Below, piece by piece: positions 43,564-52,681 of a DNA stretch of 64,000 bases; the first letter of the stretch is position 1, and each line of letters starts with the position of its first letter. The notes beneath the pieces are model-generated. The model made no database searches, was not told the origin of the DNA, and saw only the letters and a program-made list of their open reading frames with translations. Both the position numbers and the translations under genes were made by a program. Origin of the DNA: CAUSKK01 sp963532425 (GTDB lineage: Bacteria; Pseudomonadota; Gammaproteobacteria; Cardiobacteriales; Cardiobacteriaceae); assembly GCA_963532425.1 (NCBI GenBank), contig CAUSKK010000004.1, positions 62,001-126,000 of the forward strand. Direction: 5' to 3'.

Positions 43564-44042
43564 GCGCCATCAAGCATTTCACCTGCCCGGCCTGCCAAGC
43601 CAAACTCCGGTTGTATTCCAGCCGGATGGTGCACCCGGCCCTACGCGAGCAGTATGCCAGCTGCACCAATCCCTACTGCGGCGCCAGTTACAAGATTTAT
43701 GCTCAGCTCAGTGAGCTGATTTCACCAGCCGGGAATTTATTTCAGGAACGGGTCAAATTTATTCCCCAAAGCCGCGAAACGCCCATGCTGAACGTGGCTC
43801 GGGAGTTCGTCGGCCGGGAGCGTCTCGACCAGCCGGACGATGACCACAGCTGGACTTTACTGACCCTGAGTCAGCAACTGGTCAGCGACTGTTGCCAATA
43901 TCTCCGGCCGCTGTTTCCCAACGCTAGCCATAATGATTTGACTCTGGCCGCCCATCAGGCGGTCAATGACCAGCTGCTTGAGTGGGCCGCCCTTTGGCAG
44001 GAAAGCGCCGCGCCTGTTGCCACCACCGGAGCACAACCATGA
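43560..44042 (+). CDS. Ogr/Delta-type late transcription activator with C-terminal extension
   Basis: Residues 9-40 have CPAC, 22 residues, then CTNPYC: the CX2C-X22-CX4C zinc finger with exactly the spacing of P2 Ogr and P4 Delta. The flanking LRLYSSRMVHPALREQYASC and YKIYAQLSELISPAG also match. Ogr proteins activate the phage late promoters through the RNA polymerase alpha subunit. This one has 160 residues instead of about 70-80, with an extra ~100-residue helical C-terminal region. It lies in the early operon between a small gene and the primase, not beside D as in P2. Confidence 0.82.
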   Translation: MSAIKHFTCPACQAKLRLYSSRMVHPALREQYASCTNPYCGASYKIYAQLSELISPAGNLFQERVKFIPQSRETPMLNVAREFVGRERLDQPDDDHSWTLLTLSQQLVSDCCQYLRPLFPNASHNDLTLAAHQAVNDQLLEWAALWQESAAPVATTGAQP

Positions 44043-46657
44043 GCATGGACAGAGATCTGCAAGACCGCTTAACCCCGCATCTGTTGCGGGATTTTCATTT
44101 CAAGAGCTCGGCCGACGGGGCTTTCTGGCAACAGGGTGTTTGCCCTCAATGTGGCAAGCGCGAGCTCTGGACCCACCAGGACAGCCCCTGGGTACTGCGC
44201 TGCAATCGCACCAACAATTGCGGTGCGGAAATCTCCGTACGCGACCTTTACCCCGATGAGTTTGGTCAATTCACCAAGCGCTTCCCGGTCAGCAAGGCCA
44301 ATCCAACGGCGGCAGCCGATGCCTATATGCGTGATGTTCGGGGCCTCAATGTGGAGGCCATGCATAAACATAAGTACTACTTTCAGGGTTTTTGGCATGG
44401 CGTCGCCACGGTTAAATTCTCGCTGTCCAACGGTAGCAGTATGGAGCGGTTGGTGGATCCGGTGGAGGTCATCGAAGCCGATGGCAGCACCAGCACCCGC
44501 AAGCAGAATTTTTCCGGGCCCCACGGCGGCCTCTGGTGGGCCCCCAGAGACATGACCATTGAGCCACAAGACCGCATCTATATGGTTGAGGGGATTATTG
44601 ACGCCATTAGTCTCTGGCAGCACGGCATCAAGGCTGTGGCGCTGCTCTCCTGTGGCAACTATCCCGAGCTGTCGCTTAAACCCCATCTTGAGGCTGATAT
44701 TGAGTGGGTATTGGCACTGGACAATGACAAGGCCGGCCTCAAGGCCATGCTCAAATTTACCCAACGCCTGCGCGAGGCTCATCAGCGGGTCAGCGCCAGC
44801 CTTTGTCCCCGAGCGAAAAAATGCGACTGGAACGACCTGCACCGGCTGGGTAAATTGCAGCCGGAAGACATGGCCGAATATGACTATCACGGCCGCCTTC
44901 TGCTGGCTCCCAATCCCACGGCCAAAGCCCAGCTGATTGCTGAGCATCAGGGGCTGGTCTGGTTTGTCTTCGATTTCCAGAACCGCACCTATTGCCGCGA
45001 ATTGGACGATAACGACAACGTTGTTGTCCGCCAAATTGCCAATTTCCGCCTGGAGTTTCTTTATTTTGTTGAGGACACGCCCAGTGATGAGAGCGCCTAC
45101 CACTGTCGCATCCATGTGGCCGACACCGGCCAATCTCACCTCCTGGCCATCCGCAGCACTCAAATACACAGCAACGCCGAGTTTAAGAAGCGCCTGTGTC
45201 GGGTTCATGGTGCCTGGTGGGAGGGCGGTACCAGCCACCTCAACTGGTTCGCGCGCACCTATCTGGGCCGTACCGCCAAAATCGACAGCATTGATTACGT
45301 GGGCTACGTCAAGGCCGACGATGCCTATATCTTCCCGGGCTGGGCGGTACAGCGAGGCAAGGTCATTGCCATCAATGAGGGCGAGTACTACCCACTGGCC
45401 CAGCGCAATCTGCGTAGCGCTTTGAACGATTACCCCATGGAGATTGAGGCCAGCGCCCAGCATTATCAGCGCCAGTGGCTGGATGAGCTCTGGGACGCCT
45501 ACGGTGCCGAGGGCATGGTGGTGGCCACCTTCTGGTTTGCCTCTCTGTTTGCCTGCCAGACTCGCGCTCTGTTTGGCGCCTTCCCGTTTCTAGAAATCGT
45601 TGGCGAGCCCGGCGCCGGGAAAACCACGCTGATTGAGACCCTCTGGCACTGTCTGGGCCAGGACAAGGAGGGCACCGAGCCCAATAAAGCCACCCGTATT
45701 GCCCTGCTGCGCACATTGATGCAGGTGTCCAATATGCCAGTGGTGCTCATCGAGGGCGACCGCGACGACAGAAGCCATGCCAAGCGCTTCGACTATGACG
45801 ACCTCAAGGCGCTCTATAACGGCTCCGGCATGGCGGCCAGGGCCTACAAAAACAACAACAATGACACCAAAGAGCCACCGTTTCTGGGTACGGTGGTGGT
45901 GGCCCAGAACAACCCGGTGCAGGCCTCCACTGCCACTCTGGAGCGCTTCGTTTCGGTGCGGTTCGGTAAAAACTCCCACAGTCGTTTTACCCGTGAGGCT
46001 GCCAATCGTCTCTGGACCCGGGATAAACGTGAGCTGAGTCATTTTGTAATTATGGCCACCCGCGAGGCCGGCAGCGTTATGGACGGTGTGGCTAAAAAAA
46101 CCAAGGATTTTCAAAACGCTATGTTATCGCAGCCAGGGATAAAGAATGCCCGACTGGCCCTAAATCATGCCCTGTTGATGGCTTTTGTTGAGCAATTCAG
46201 CTGGGTTTTTGGACTGAGCGAAGAACGTAGGGTTGCCACCATCCAACAGCTGTACTCCTTATGTGAGCAGCGCCATCGCGATTTAGGCGGCAATCATCCG
46301 CTGGTGGAAGAGTTTTGGGACGCCTACGAGTACATGCAAAACAGCCGCAATCAGCTGGTTGATAAGCACAAGGAGTTGCCGTTGCTCAATCATGCCCGGG
46401 CCGACAGTGGCGAAATTGCCATCAATCTGAACGAGTTTCAGGAGGCGGCACGGCTGGCGGGCCAGTCGCATGCGCCCCTGCGGGAGCTCAAACAACTGTT
46501 GCGAACATCAGTTTCACCAAAATTTGTGGAAGCAAGCCGTACGGTGCGTTCGGTGCAATCCGGGCGCAATACGGTGCGTTGTTGGATATTTAGCACGGTG
46601 CCGGTCGCGAGCATCCATACTGCCCCATCGGTCGGGGCTACTGTGGAGGAAGTATGA
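44039..46657 (+). CDS. phage primase-helicase replication protein
   Basis: This 872-residue replication protein combines a CHC2-type zinc domain (CPQCGKRELWTHQ then CNRTNNC) near the N-terminus and a TOPRIM primase domain (YMVEGIIDAISLWQH, VLALDNDKAGLKAML). The C-terminal helicase-like ATPase has Walker A IVGEPGAGKTTLIETLWHC and an Asn/Lys-rich sensor region (KNNNNDTKEPPFLGTVVVAQ). It replaces the rolling-circle gpA of P2, so this phage probably replicates in theta mode. The ATG at 44039 overlaps the upstream stop. Confidence 0.85.
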   Translation: MSMDRDLQDRLTPHLLRDFHFKSSADGAFWQQGVCPQCGKRELWTHQDSPWVLRCNRTNNCGAEISVRDLYPDEFGQFTKRFPVSKANPTAAADAYMRDVRGLNVEAMHKHKYYFQGFWHGVATVKFSLSNGSSMERLVDPVEVIEADGSTSTRKQNFSGPHGGLWWAPRDMTIEPQDRIYMVEGIIDAISLWQHGIKAVALLSCGNYPELSLKPHLEADIEWVLALDNDKAGLKAMLKFTQRLREAHQRVSASLCPRAKKCDWNDLHRLGKLQPEDMAEYDYHGRLLLAPNPTAKAQLIAEHQGLVWFVFDFQNRTYCRELDDNDNVVVRQIANFRLEFLYFVEDTPSDESAYHCRIHVADTGQSHLLAIRSTQIHSNAEFKKRLCRVHGAWWEGGTSHLNWFARTYLGRTAKIDSIDYVGYVKADDAYIFPGWAVQRGKVIAINEGEYYPLAQRNLRSALNDYPMEIEASAQHYQRQWLDELWDAYGAEGMVVATFWFASLFACQTRALFGAFPFLEIVGEPGAGKTTLIETLWHCLGQDKEGTEPNKATRIALLRTLMQVSNMPVVLIEGDRDDRSHAKRFDYDDLKALYNGSGMAARAYKNNNNDTKEPPFLGTVVVAQNNPVQASTATLERFVSVRFGKNSHSRFTREAANRLWTRDKRELSHFVIMATREAGSVMDGVAKKTKDFQNAMLSQPGIKNARLALNHALLMAFVEQFSWVFGLSEERRVATIQQLYSLCEQRHRDLGGNHPLVEEFWDAYEYMQNSRNQLVDKHKELPLLNHARADSGEIAINLNEFQEAARLAGQSHAPLRELKQLLRTSVSPKFVEASRTVRSVQSGRNTVRCWIFSTVPVASIHTAPSVGATVEEV

Positions 46658-46935
46658 TTGTCAAGAATCTCTCATCCCGAGAATTTGCCGCCCGGGCAGG
46701 CTTCAGCCCCAGCACGTTGAAGCGTCTGTTGCAGGCCCAGGCCGTGCCCAAGGGCCGGCGCATCGGCCATTGTTTCTACTGGCTGGAACCGGTGATACAG
46801 GCCTATCTCATCAAAGCCTTTGATTACCCGCTGCCGCTGCCAGAGTTGCCGCCGGCCCTGATGCAGGAGGTTGATGATGCCATCATCAATCTGCGCCGCC
46901 TGCAGGCCCAAGACCAACGAAAAGCCCTCCACTAG
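46654..46935 (+). CDS. small HTH protein, possible excisionase-like regulator
   Basis: This 93-residue protein is the last gene of the early operon, with its start overlapping the primase stop (ATGA). SSREFAARAGFSPSTLKRLL is a good MerR/AlpA-type helix-turn-helix, followed by GRRIGHCFYWLEPVIQAYL as in excisionase-like proteins. The C-terminus is helical and charged. A directionality or regulatory role is inferred. Its last codons lie inside the terminator stem. Confidence 0.72.
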   Translation: MIVKNLSSREFAARAGFSPSTLKRLLQAQAVPKGRRIGHCFYWLEPVIQAYLIKAFDYPLPLPELPPALMQEVDDAIINLRRLQAQDQRKALH

Positions 46936-46948
46936 GAGGGCTTCTTTA
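46922..46948. terminator. bidirectional terminator at the early/late junction
   Basis: AAGCCCTCC-ACTA-GGAGGGCTT is followed by CTTTAT. It overlaps the stop of the HTH gene and lies just before the end of the convergent W gene. Confidence 0.85.
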
Positions 46949-47317
46949 TGGTGGTTGTTGCAAATAGACTTGGCTTTCCAGCTCGCTGCCATCGAGCAGG
47001 CGGGCATGGTAGGAGAGCACCACTCGCCCTGAGCTGTCCAAATCAATGAGGGCGCTCAGCAGCGTAACCCGAGGCTCCCAGCGACTGGCTGCATCCACTA
47101 GGGCCGCCGTCAAACGCAGCCGGCCGGCGGCATTCATGGGCGCATCCATCATCTCAAACAGCTGACTACCATAGTGGCGCCGCATCAACCGCGAGCCCAG
47201 AGCCGTGGTGAAAATATCCCGGAGACTCTGGCGAATATGGGCGAGACGGTCGGTGGTGTAGCGGCCGGTTTCCCGGTCCATGCCACGTTGGGCCAGAGCA
47301 GGATTAGCCTTCATCAT
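46946..47317 (-). CDS. P2 gpW-like (gp25 family) baseplate protein
   Basis: This 123-residue GPW/gp25-family wedge protein has the lysozyme-like fold typical of contractile tails. TDRLAHIRQSLRDIFTTALG, RLMRRHYGSQLFEMMDAPMN and SRWEPRVTLLSALIDLDSSG are diagnostic. It overlaps V by 4 bp and ends the long leftward O-to-W operon. J, its P2 neighbour, is more than 15 kb away in another operon. Confidence 0.92.
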   Translation of the reverse strand: MMKANPALAQRGMDRETGRYTTDRLAHIRQSLRDIFTTALGSRLMRRHYGSQLFEMMDAPMNAAGRLRLTAALVDAASRWEPRVTLLSALIDLDSSGRVVLSYHARLLDGSELESQVYLQQPP

Positions 47318-47805
47318 TGCGGGCCTCCGCTCTGACCACCCCCAGGTTTAACGCCGCTGTGGCGGTGGGTGGCGCCAATATTGATGCCATTGTGAGTCAG
47401 GGACTCGCTCTCCAAATTGATTTGGTCGATACATTTAATGGTGAGTCGGTGCCGCTGGCTGTCGTACTCGATTTTGCTGCCGTCGTTAAACTCGATTAAA
47501 TCCAACCAGCGGCGCTGGTCCTCCGGAATATCCGGGGCCGGCACCGCATCACACCAGAGCACGCCCACCACCACGGCGGTGTTGTAATCCCCCCCGGCCA
47601 CCAGCAGTACCACCTGCATCTGTTCGCGCAGCGGAAACCAAGCCCGGAAGTTATGACTGACATAGGCCGGCACGGCCAGCCAGTTGGTTTCAAGGTCGCC
47701 GCTCTGGGCCCGGAATAGACGTTTCTCCCAGTCAATTTCTTTCACCGTGGCCAGCCGCAGTTGATTATGGGTCTGGCGCAGATGCTCATTAAAACCGTAT
47801 TGCAT
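47314..47805 (-). CDS. P2 gpV-like baseplate spike protein
   Basis: This 163-residue membrane-piercing central spike has an OB-fold N-terminal part (ATVKEIDWEKRLFRAQSGDL, FPLREQMQVVLLVAGGDYNT). The beta-helix C-terminus reads KYSI-like repeats, then GINIGATHRHSGVKPGGGQS. The HRHSGV motif corresponds to the iron-binding HxH tip of P2 gpV. The V-W order is as in P2, but T lies directly upstream of V. Confidence 0.93.
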   Translation of the reverse strand: MQYGFNEHLRQTHNQLRLATVKEIDWEKRLFRAQSGDLETNWLAVPAYVSHNFRAWFPLREQMQVVLLVAGGDYNTAVVVGVLWCDAVPAPDIPEDQRRWLDLIEFNDGSKIEYDSQRHRLTIKCIDQINLESESLTHNGINIGATHRHSGVKPGGGQSGGPQ

Positions 47806-50333
47806 CAGGCATATCCCAGATTGGATTGGTCAAAAAGTGCACTGTCGCGGCGACGGCGCTGTTCGCGTTCGCGACTGTCCAGCTCCTTGCGGACGGTAGC
47901 GGCCACCAGTCGGGCCGTTTCTGGCGATGCGTCGCCCTTGATCTCCACCGTAATGTTGTTGGTGGTGTTGTGGTTACGACTTAGAGCCCGCACCGGCGGC
48001 CGGCGGCTTTCTTCAATTTGTATTGAGGCCTGGGCCGGTTTGCTCAGCTTCTGGGAGCCTGCCTCCAGACGATTGAGGGCCTGTACCGCCGGGTCATTGC
48101 TGAAGCGACGCATATATTCACGACCATTTATTCCCAAGGCTCCGGCCTTACGCATAATGGCGCTTTTGGCCAGGGCGGTTTGCTGGGCGTCATAGTTGCC
48201 CACAGCTGGACTGTCGCTACCGAAACCCAGCTTGGCTTTCAGTTCTTGGAATTTGTTCACCACGCCCTCAATGGTGCCACTGACTTTTGCCAGTATCCCT
48301 TCCCAGAGTGCATCCCAGACTCCCTGGACCGCTGCACAGGTACTATCCCAGGCCCCCTTCAGAAGGGCGCAGGTGCTGTCCCAAGCCTCGCGCATCCGTT
48401 CACTCATGCCCTCCCAGATGCCGGCCATCAGCTGGCAAATGGAATCCCAATTCTGGTAGAGCTGGTAGCCAATGGCAATCAGTGCCGCAATGCCAGCAAT
48501 GGCCCCGGCCACCGGATTGGCCAGCAGAAAAGCCATGGCGTAGCGTAGAGCACCAAAGGCCGAAATCAGTGGCGACAGTACCAACATGATGCTGCCCAGG
48601 ACCGCCGACAGAGCCACCACGCCGGCGCCCACATAGAGTAGCGTCCGCACCAGTTCACGATTGTTGTTGAGCCAAGGTTGTAGCGTGTCATTGACAAATC
48701 CTGAAGCGCTATTAGCCAGCTTTTTAAGGTCATCCTTGACCACATCGCCGACCGAACCCAGTGCCACATCAGCATAGGCCCCCAATGTTTCAATATGAGC
48801 CTGAAGTGTGTCGGTTACGATGCCCAAACGTTGGTCCAATGACGCCTGCTTCTCAATTTTGGCCATGGCCTCACGAATGCCAGAACCGCCCTTCTCGGCC
48901 AATATCTGGGCCACCCGCATGCCCTGCTCACCAAATACCTCACGCAACACCAACGCAGCGCCTTTAGAGCCATGTCGGGTGGCTTGGATTTTGGCAATAC
49001 CTGTCTGCAGCTCATCGGCAATGGTTTCCAGCGGCTTCAGCTCGCCCCGTTTGTCATAAAAATTAAACTTGACTCCGGCATTTTCCATAATGCCTCTGGC
49101 CTTGGCTTTGGTGCTGTCCTTCTTCGCCAGTTCCACCATCATGACGCCCTTATTGGTACGCTGCAGGAAGTTAGAAAAGGAGGTGCCAAAGGGTGAACCT
49201 TCTAGACCCTGGGCGGCTGCCATGCCCTGTATGGCGGCAATGCGTTTGTAGTGTTCGGCGCCGGTCAAACCCAGAGCCCTGACATTGGGCGCATAGTAGG
49301 TTTGTGAGTCCTGAATATTGGCGTCGGTGATGCCATAGGCTGTGGCCATGCGCTGCATATAGTCGGCGGCTTTCGGCAGCTCATGGTCTTTCAGGCCGTG
49401 GGCTTCCATCATCTTGGCGGCAATTTCCGCCGAGCGCTCAAAGCCTAGACCCAACACGGTGCCTAGGCCCGAAGCTGCTTCCAGACCGCCATTAAGAACC
49501 ATGTCATCGGTGAAGCCCTGCCATTTGAGCATGGCAGCGGTGCGCATAAAGTCAGCGGTGGCACCGGGATACTTGGCTCCTAATTCGCTTGCCAGTTTGG
49601 CCACCTCCTCGAAACGGCCAATATCGCCGGTGTTGGTCATCATGGTGGATTTCAGGGCGGCGGCGGCATTTTCCTGCTCCATAAACGTGGCTATCGGTTT
49701 CCTGAGCATTTGACCGCCACCATAGGCCACTGCCATGGCCGAACCGCCGGCCATGGCCAGATTGCCCGAAAGGGCCATGGTATTTTGGAAGCGGGCGCGG
49801 GCCGCATCCATCCTTTGCTGACGTTCACTGAGCCGCTGCAGTCGCCGAATCTGCTCCTCAATCTGGGCATTGGTGCGGCTGGCATTTTGGCCTAGACGCT
49901 GTTCTTCCTGAGCCAAATTGCGAGTGTTGATGCCGGCATCGCGTAGGCGTTGGGCCAAAGCACTAACTCGGGCCTGTTCCTGCTGGCGGGCGGAGTTGAG
50001 GTGCTGGGCACGGTTCTGCAGCCGGTCATAGAGATTGGCCAAGCGCTGGTAGGCAGCACTCTGACGGTTGGCTGCACTGGTGTTGGCCATGGCCTGCTGC
50101 AGAGACTGCAGTCGTCGCTGGACCCGGGTCAGTTCTTGGCCGTGGTTGGCCAGCTGCTGGCGCCGGCGTTGCAGGGCGCGAATATCATTGAGTTGGCTGT
50201 TCAATGTACGCAGGCGCTCGCGGGTACGGTCAAAATTGCGAATCAGCGTGCCATTCTGCTGACGGATTTGGGCAAAGGTGCGGCTAATCTGGTCAATGGC
50301 ACGCAATCGCACCTGTAAATCTAGGGTAGCCAT
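47805..50333 (-). CDS. tail tape measure protein (P2 gpT-like)
   Basis: This 842-residue protein sets tail length. The N-terminal ~190 residues are an extended coiled coil (RLRTLNSQLNDIRALQRRRQ, LQNRAQHLNSARQQEQARVS). The middle has the phage_TMM signature (AAALKSTMMTNTGDIGRFEE, ALGLTGAEHYKRIAAIQGMA), and hydrophobic helices follow at about 560-630 (LLYVGAGVVALSAVLGSIML, MAFLLANPVAGAIAGIAALI). It is placed between R and V rather than after E. Confidence 0.92.
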   Translation of the reverse strand: MATLDLQVRLRAIDQISRTFAQIRQQNGTLIRNFDRTRERLRTLNSQLNDIRALQRRRQQLANHGQELTRVQRRLQSLQQAMANTSAANRQSAAYQRLANLYDRLQNRAQHLNSARQQEQARVSALAQRLRDAGINTRNLAQEEQRLGQNASRTNAQIEEQIRRLQRLSERQQRMDAARARFQNTMALSGNLAMAGGSAMAVAYGGGQMLRKPIATFMEQENAAAALKSTMMTNTGDIGRFEEVAKLASELGAKYPGATADFMRTAAMLKWQGFTDDMVLNGGLEAASGLGTVLGLGFERSAEIAAKMMEAHGLKDHELPKAADYMQRMATAYGITDANIQDSQTYYAPNVRALGLTGAEHYKRIAAIQGMAAAQGLEGSPFGTSFSNFLQRTNKGVMMVELAKKDSTKAKARGIMENAGVKFNFYDKRGELKPLETIADELQTGIAKIQATRHGSKGAALVLREVFGEQGMRVAQILAEKGGSGIREAMAKIEKQASLDQRLGIVTDTLQAHIETLGAYADVALGSVGDVVKDDLKKLANSASGFVNDTLQPWLNNNRELVRTLLYVGAGVVALSAVLGSIMLVLSPLISAFGALRYAMAFLLANPVAGAIAGIAALIAIGYQLYQNWDSICQLMAGIWEGMSERMREAWDSTCALLKGAWDSTCAAVQGVWDALWEGILAKVSGTIEGVVNKFQELKAKLGFGSDSPAVGNYDAQQTALAKSAIMRKAGALGINGREYMRRFSNDPAVQALNRLEAGSQKLSKPAQASIQIEESRRPPVRALSRNHNTTNNITVEIKGDASPETARLVAATVRKELDSREREQRRRRDSALFDQSNLGYA

Positions 50334-50735
50334 CTAGGCCTCCAAATGCTGGGGTGGGCAAGCATGCAGCAGGGTGCCCTCGGCCGTTAGCTGTGGACTG
50401 AAGACCTGGCTCAGGTCTTTGATTTTTACGATGACGTCATAGGTAGTGTTGTCGAGTCTGTCTAGCTCAAAGCTCAGCGCTTCGGCACCATGGCCGGGCT
50501 GCTGTTCGGACAGCCATTGCGCCACCAAAAACAACAGCGCCTCCGGGGCGCTGCGGTAATCACGGGCGAGAATTTCCAACTCATAGCTGACACTGAATTT
50601 ATGGTTGCCGGCCTGCTCGGGATGTTCGTAGTGGTGGCGTACCCGGCCATTGCGGATACGCACCACCAAATCTTCAGGCTGTAAGTCTGGTAGCTGTTCC
50701 AGCAGCTGGGCACGCAGGCTATCAAGCGCTTGCAT
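50334..50735 (-). CDS. P2 gpR-like tail completion protein
   Basis: This 133-residue P2_Phage_GpR-family protein has MQALDSLRAQLLEQLPDLQP, VSYELEILARDYRSAPEALL and LDRLDNTTYDVIVKIKDLSQ, which fit. Its start touches the endolysin stop. In P2, R is followed by S; here S is in a separate operon 24 kb away. Confidence 0.85.
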   Translation of the reverse strand: MQALDSLRAQLLEQLPDLQPEDLVVRIRNGRVRHHYEHPEQAGNHKFSVSYELEILARDYRSAPEALLFLVAQWLSEQQPGHGAEALSFELDRLDNTTYDVIVKIKDLSQVFSPQLTAEGTLLHACPPQHLEA

Positions 50736-51544
50736 CAGGCCACCTTATTTTTTTTGGTGAGCACCACATAGGCCGCCGCCAGAACGGTAATCACATTGCC
50801 CACCACCGGTGCCCAGCTGTAGCCCTCTAGGAGCTTCAGGGCTGGATTGAGCTGTTCTGCCATTTCGGGGAGCAGAGCGACAATGGCCGGCAGGGCCGCA
50901 ATCAAACCACCCTGGGCCCGGCGGGAATCCAGAATGGCACCCCAAAGGCTGAATTTACCCTGACCCTTGGCGGTGGGCTGGTTGATGGGCTCGGCATAGT
51001 CCCGCACCGGACTGTTGCCCAATCGGCGAGCCTCGATGCGACTGGCCACTCGACTCAGGCGAGCATGCCAGCCCCGGCCAAAATGACGCCAGGGGGCCAG
51101 GCGCTTGAGGAAGGCCAGGCGGGCGGCCATCAAAGCGGCCACCAGCTCCGGTAGGTTGGCATTGGCCTTGACGGCGGCCAGAGTCAGGGCGCCCAAATTA
51201 CCATCGGGGGTGGTACCCACCAGCTTCTGCAGAGTACTGACGGCCCGCACAACACCGGAATGGACGGCAAAATCCAATAGGGCATAGGCCAGACCACCGT
51301 CCAGCCGGGCCAGCTCCTCAAAGCGAATGGGTTTGGCGTACTGGATGCGGTAGATTTCCGCCGCCTGCTCACGGCTGAGATGGCGTACATCCAGCCGGGG
51401 CTCATTGTTGGCATCGCACCAAGCGTTCAGAGTTTGCTGGGTAATGCCCATATTGGTGGGGCCACCGGAATCGCGGGGGTTGTTGCTGTAACCGCCCTCA
51501 TCCACAAAAATGGCCTGCAGAGCTTCACTTAGACTCATGGTCAT
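50735..51544 (-). CDS. GH108-type endolysin with C-terminal membrane segment
   Basis: This 269-residue muralytic enzyme has the catalytic motif DEGGYSNNPRDSGGPTNMGI near residue 15, the conserved Glu-Gly-Gly-Tyr of glycoside hydrolase family 108. It is followed by LDGGLAYALLDFAVHSGVVR and a PG-binding-like C-terminal half. The last ~30 residues (WAPVVGNVITVLAAAYVVLT) form a transmembrane helix ending KKNKVA. I chose the ATG at 51544 (GGAGAAAACC upstream), inside the end of the holin-like gene. Confidence 0.87.
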   Translation of the reverse strand: MTMSLSEALQAIFVDEGGYSNNPRDSGGPTNMGITQQTLNAWCDANNEPRLDVRHLSREQAAEIYRIQYAKPIRFEELARLDGGLAYALLDFAVHSGVVRAVSTLQKLVGTTPDGNLGALTLAAVKANANLPELVAALMAARLAFLKRLAPWRHFGRGWHARLSRVASRIEARRLGNSPVRDYAEPINQPTAKGQGKFSLWGAILDSRRAQGGLIAALPAIVALLPEMAEQLNPALKLLEGYSWAPVVGNVITVLAAAYVVLTKKNKVA

Positions 51545-51965
51545 GGTTTTCTCCGACAGATTGTTCGGCATGGCGCCGATGGCGTAGCTGTTTGTAGTGG
51601 TCATGTGCATCAATAAGTTCCTCGTAGATTTCAAGGGGAGTTTTGCTGCTGTAGCGCTCCAGGGTGTGGGAAATGACCCGCACCAAGAACCAGCCGGGCA
51701 GGCCGCAGACAAAATAAATTCCGCCAATAATCTGGCCGCGTATATCCCAAGGTAGGTGTAACGCGAGGTGGTAATGGCCAATGAGATAGGCACCCAGACT
51801 GGTGGAAAAAATCACTGTGCTAATCACAGCGCAGAACCATTCACGGCGGGATTTGGGTTGCGACATAAACATCACCACGATGGCTGCCGCCGTTGGACCA
51901 ATTAAATAAATCAGTAATTTGTAAAGGACTGCACCAGCACTGGCGCTGCTAAGCGGTTCGGACAT
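51525..51965 (-). CDS. holin-like membrane protein
   Basis: This 146-residue protein has about three hydrophobic segments (AVLYKLLIYLIGPTAAAIVV, FCAVISTVIFSTSLGAYLIG, GQIIGGIYFVCGLPGWFLVR) and a charged, His-rich C-terminus. Its position directly before the endolysin and its size suggest the holin. No Rz-type spanin pair was found near it. Confidence 0.72.
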   Translation of the reverse strand: MSEPLSSASAGAVLYKLLIYLIGPTAAAIVVMFMSQPKSRREWFCAVISTVIFSTSLGAYLIGHYHLALHLPWDIRGQIIGGIYFVCGLPGWFLVRVISHTLERYSSKTPLEIYEELIDAHDHYKQLRHRRHAEQSVGENHDHESK

Positions 51966-51968
51966 TGG

Positions 51969-52178
51969 TCAATCCCATAATTTAAGAAGGGGCCGAGGTT
52001 TGGCAGCCGTGGGCAGTGGCGGAAGAGAAAGTATCGCGCCGGCAGACAGGGTCAAGCTCGTCAGCAGGCCCACATTGAGACGCATCATCTCCTCGATGCC
52101 AACGGTGCTGGCGCGGGTGCGAAAGAGCACCGCATCCAGCGTTTCACCCTGCTGGGCGCTAGCTTGGTTGGCGCTCAT
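51969..52178 (-). CDS. P2 gpX-like tail protein
   Basis: This 69-residue LysM-like tail protein reads QQGETLDAVLFRTRASTVGI, then RLNVGLLTSLTLSAGAILSL and a PLPTAAK motif typical of phage tail X. It overlaps L by 4 bp and lies 3 bp before the holin-like gene, the P2 order L-X-lysis. Confidence 0.92.
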   Translation of the reverse strand: MSANQASAQQGETLDAVLFRTRASTVGIEEMMRLNVGLLTSLTLSAGAILSLPPLPTAAKPRPLLKLWD

Positions 52179-52609
52179 ACCAGCGCCACCATGATGCGGG
52201 TTGAACCCTTGAGCCGATGCAGCGCTTCACGCGACCGCTGCAGGGCCGTATTGATGCGCAGCTCCAAGGCGTAGTTGTGTTTCTCGCCGGCGGCGGTGGT
52301 GTCAATGTCGCGGTACTGCTCCAACTCGTGGGCTTTGGCCCGCTGATAAACCGCCTGGCGGTAGCTGATGTGCAACCGCTCCGGCAGGGCGGCTGTGGTT
52401 TGTTGTTCACGCCAGCTGTCCAGTTCGGCCTGAATCAAAGCCGTGGCATTGCTCAGCATCGTGTGGGCCCGTTCGGCGCTCAGGGTGTCATCCACCCGGT
52501 AATAGTTGCGCCACTCCTCAACGCTGAGGGCCGGGTAGTAGTCATCGGGTTGAATTTGGTTAAGGCGCGCCTCTATGGGCGCGCGGCGATGGGGAATAAG
52601 TGCACTCAT
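52175..52609 (-). CDS. P2 gpL-like head completion protein
   Basis: This 144-residue head completion/stabilisation protein connects head and tail. Typical GPL motifs are YYPALSVEEWRNYYRVDDTL, ERLHISYRQAVYQRAKAHEL and EKHNYALELRINTALQRSRE. It lies downstream of M, as in P2. Confidence 0.92.
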   Translation of the reverse strand: MSALIPHRRAPIEARLNQIQPDDYYPALSVEEWRNYYRVDDTLSAERAHTMLSNATALIQAELDSWREQQTTAALPERLHISYRQAVYQRAKAHELEQYRDIDTTAAGEKHNYALELRINTALQRSREALHRLKGSTRIMVALV

Positions 52610-52681
52610 GATGTCGTCTCAACGATTAGGGCGTGATTGCGGCGACAGGAGGATGCAAGCGCTTCTCCCTGCCGCCACGCC

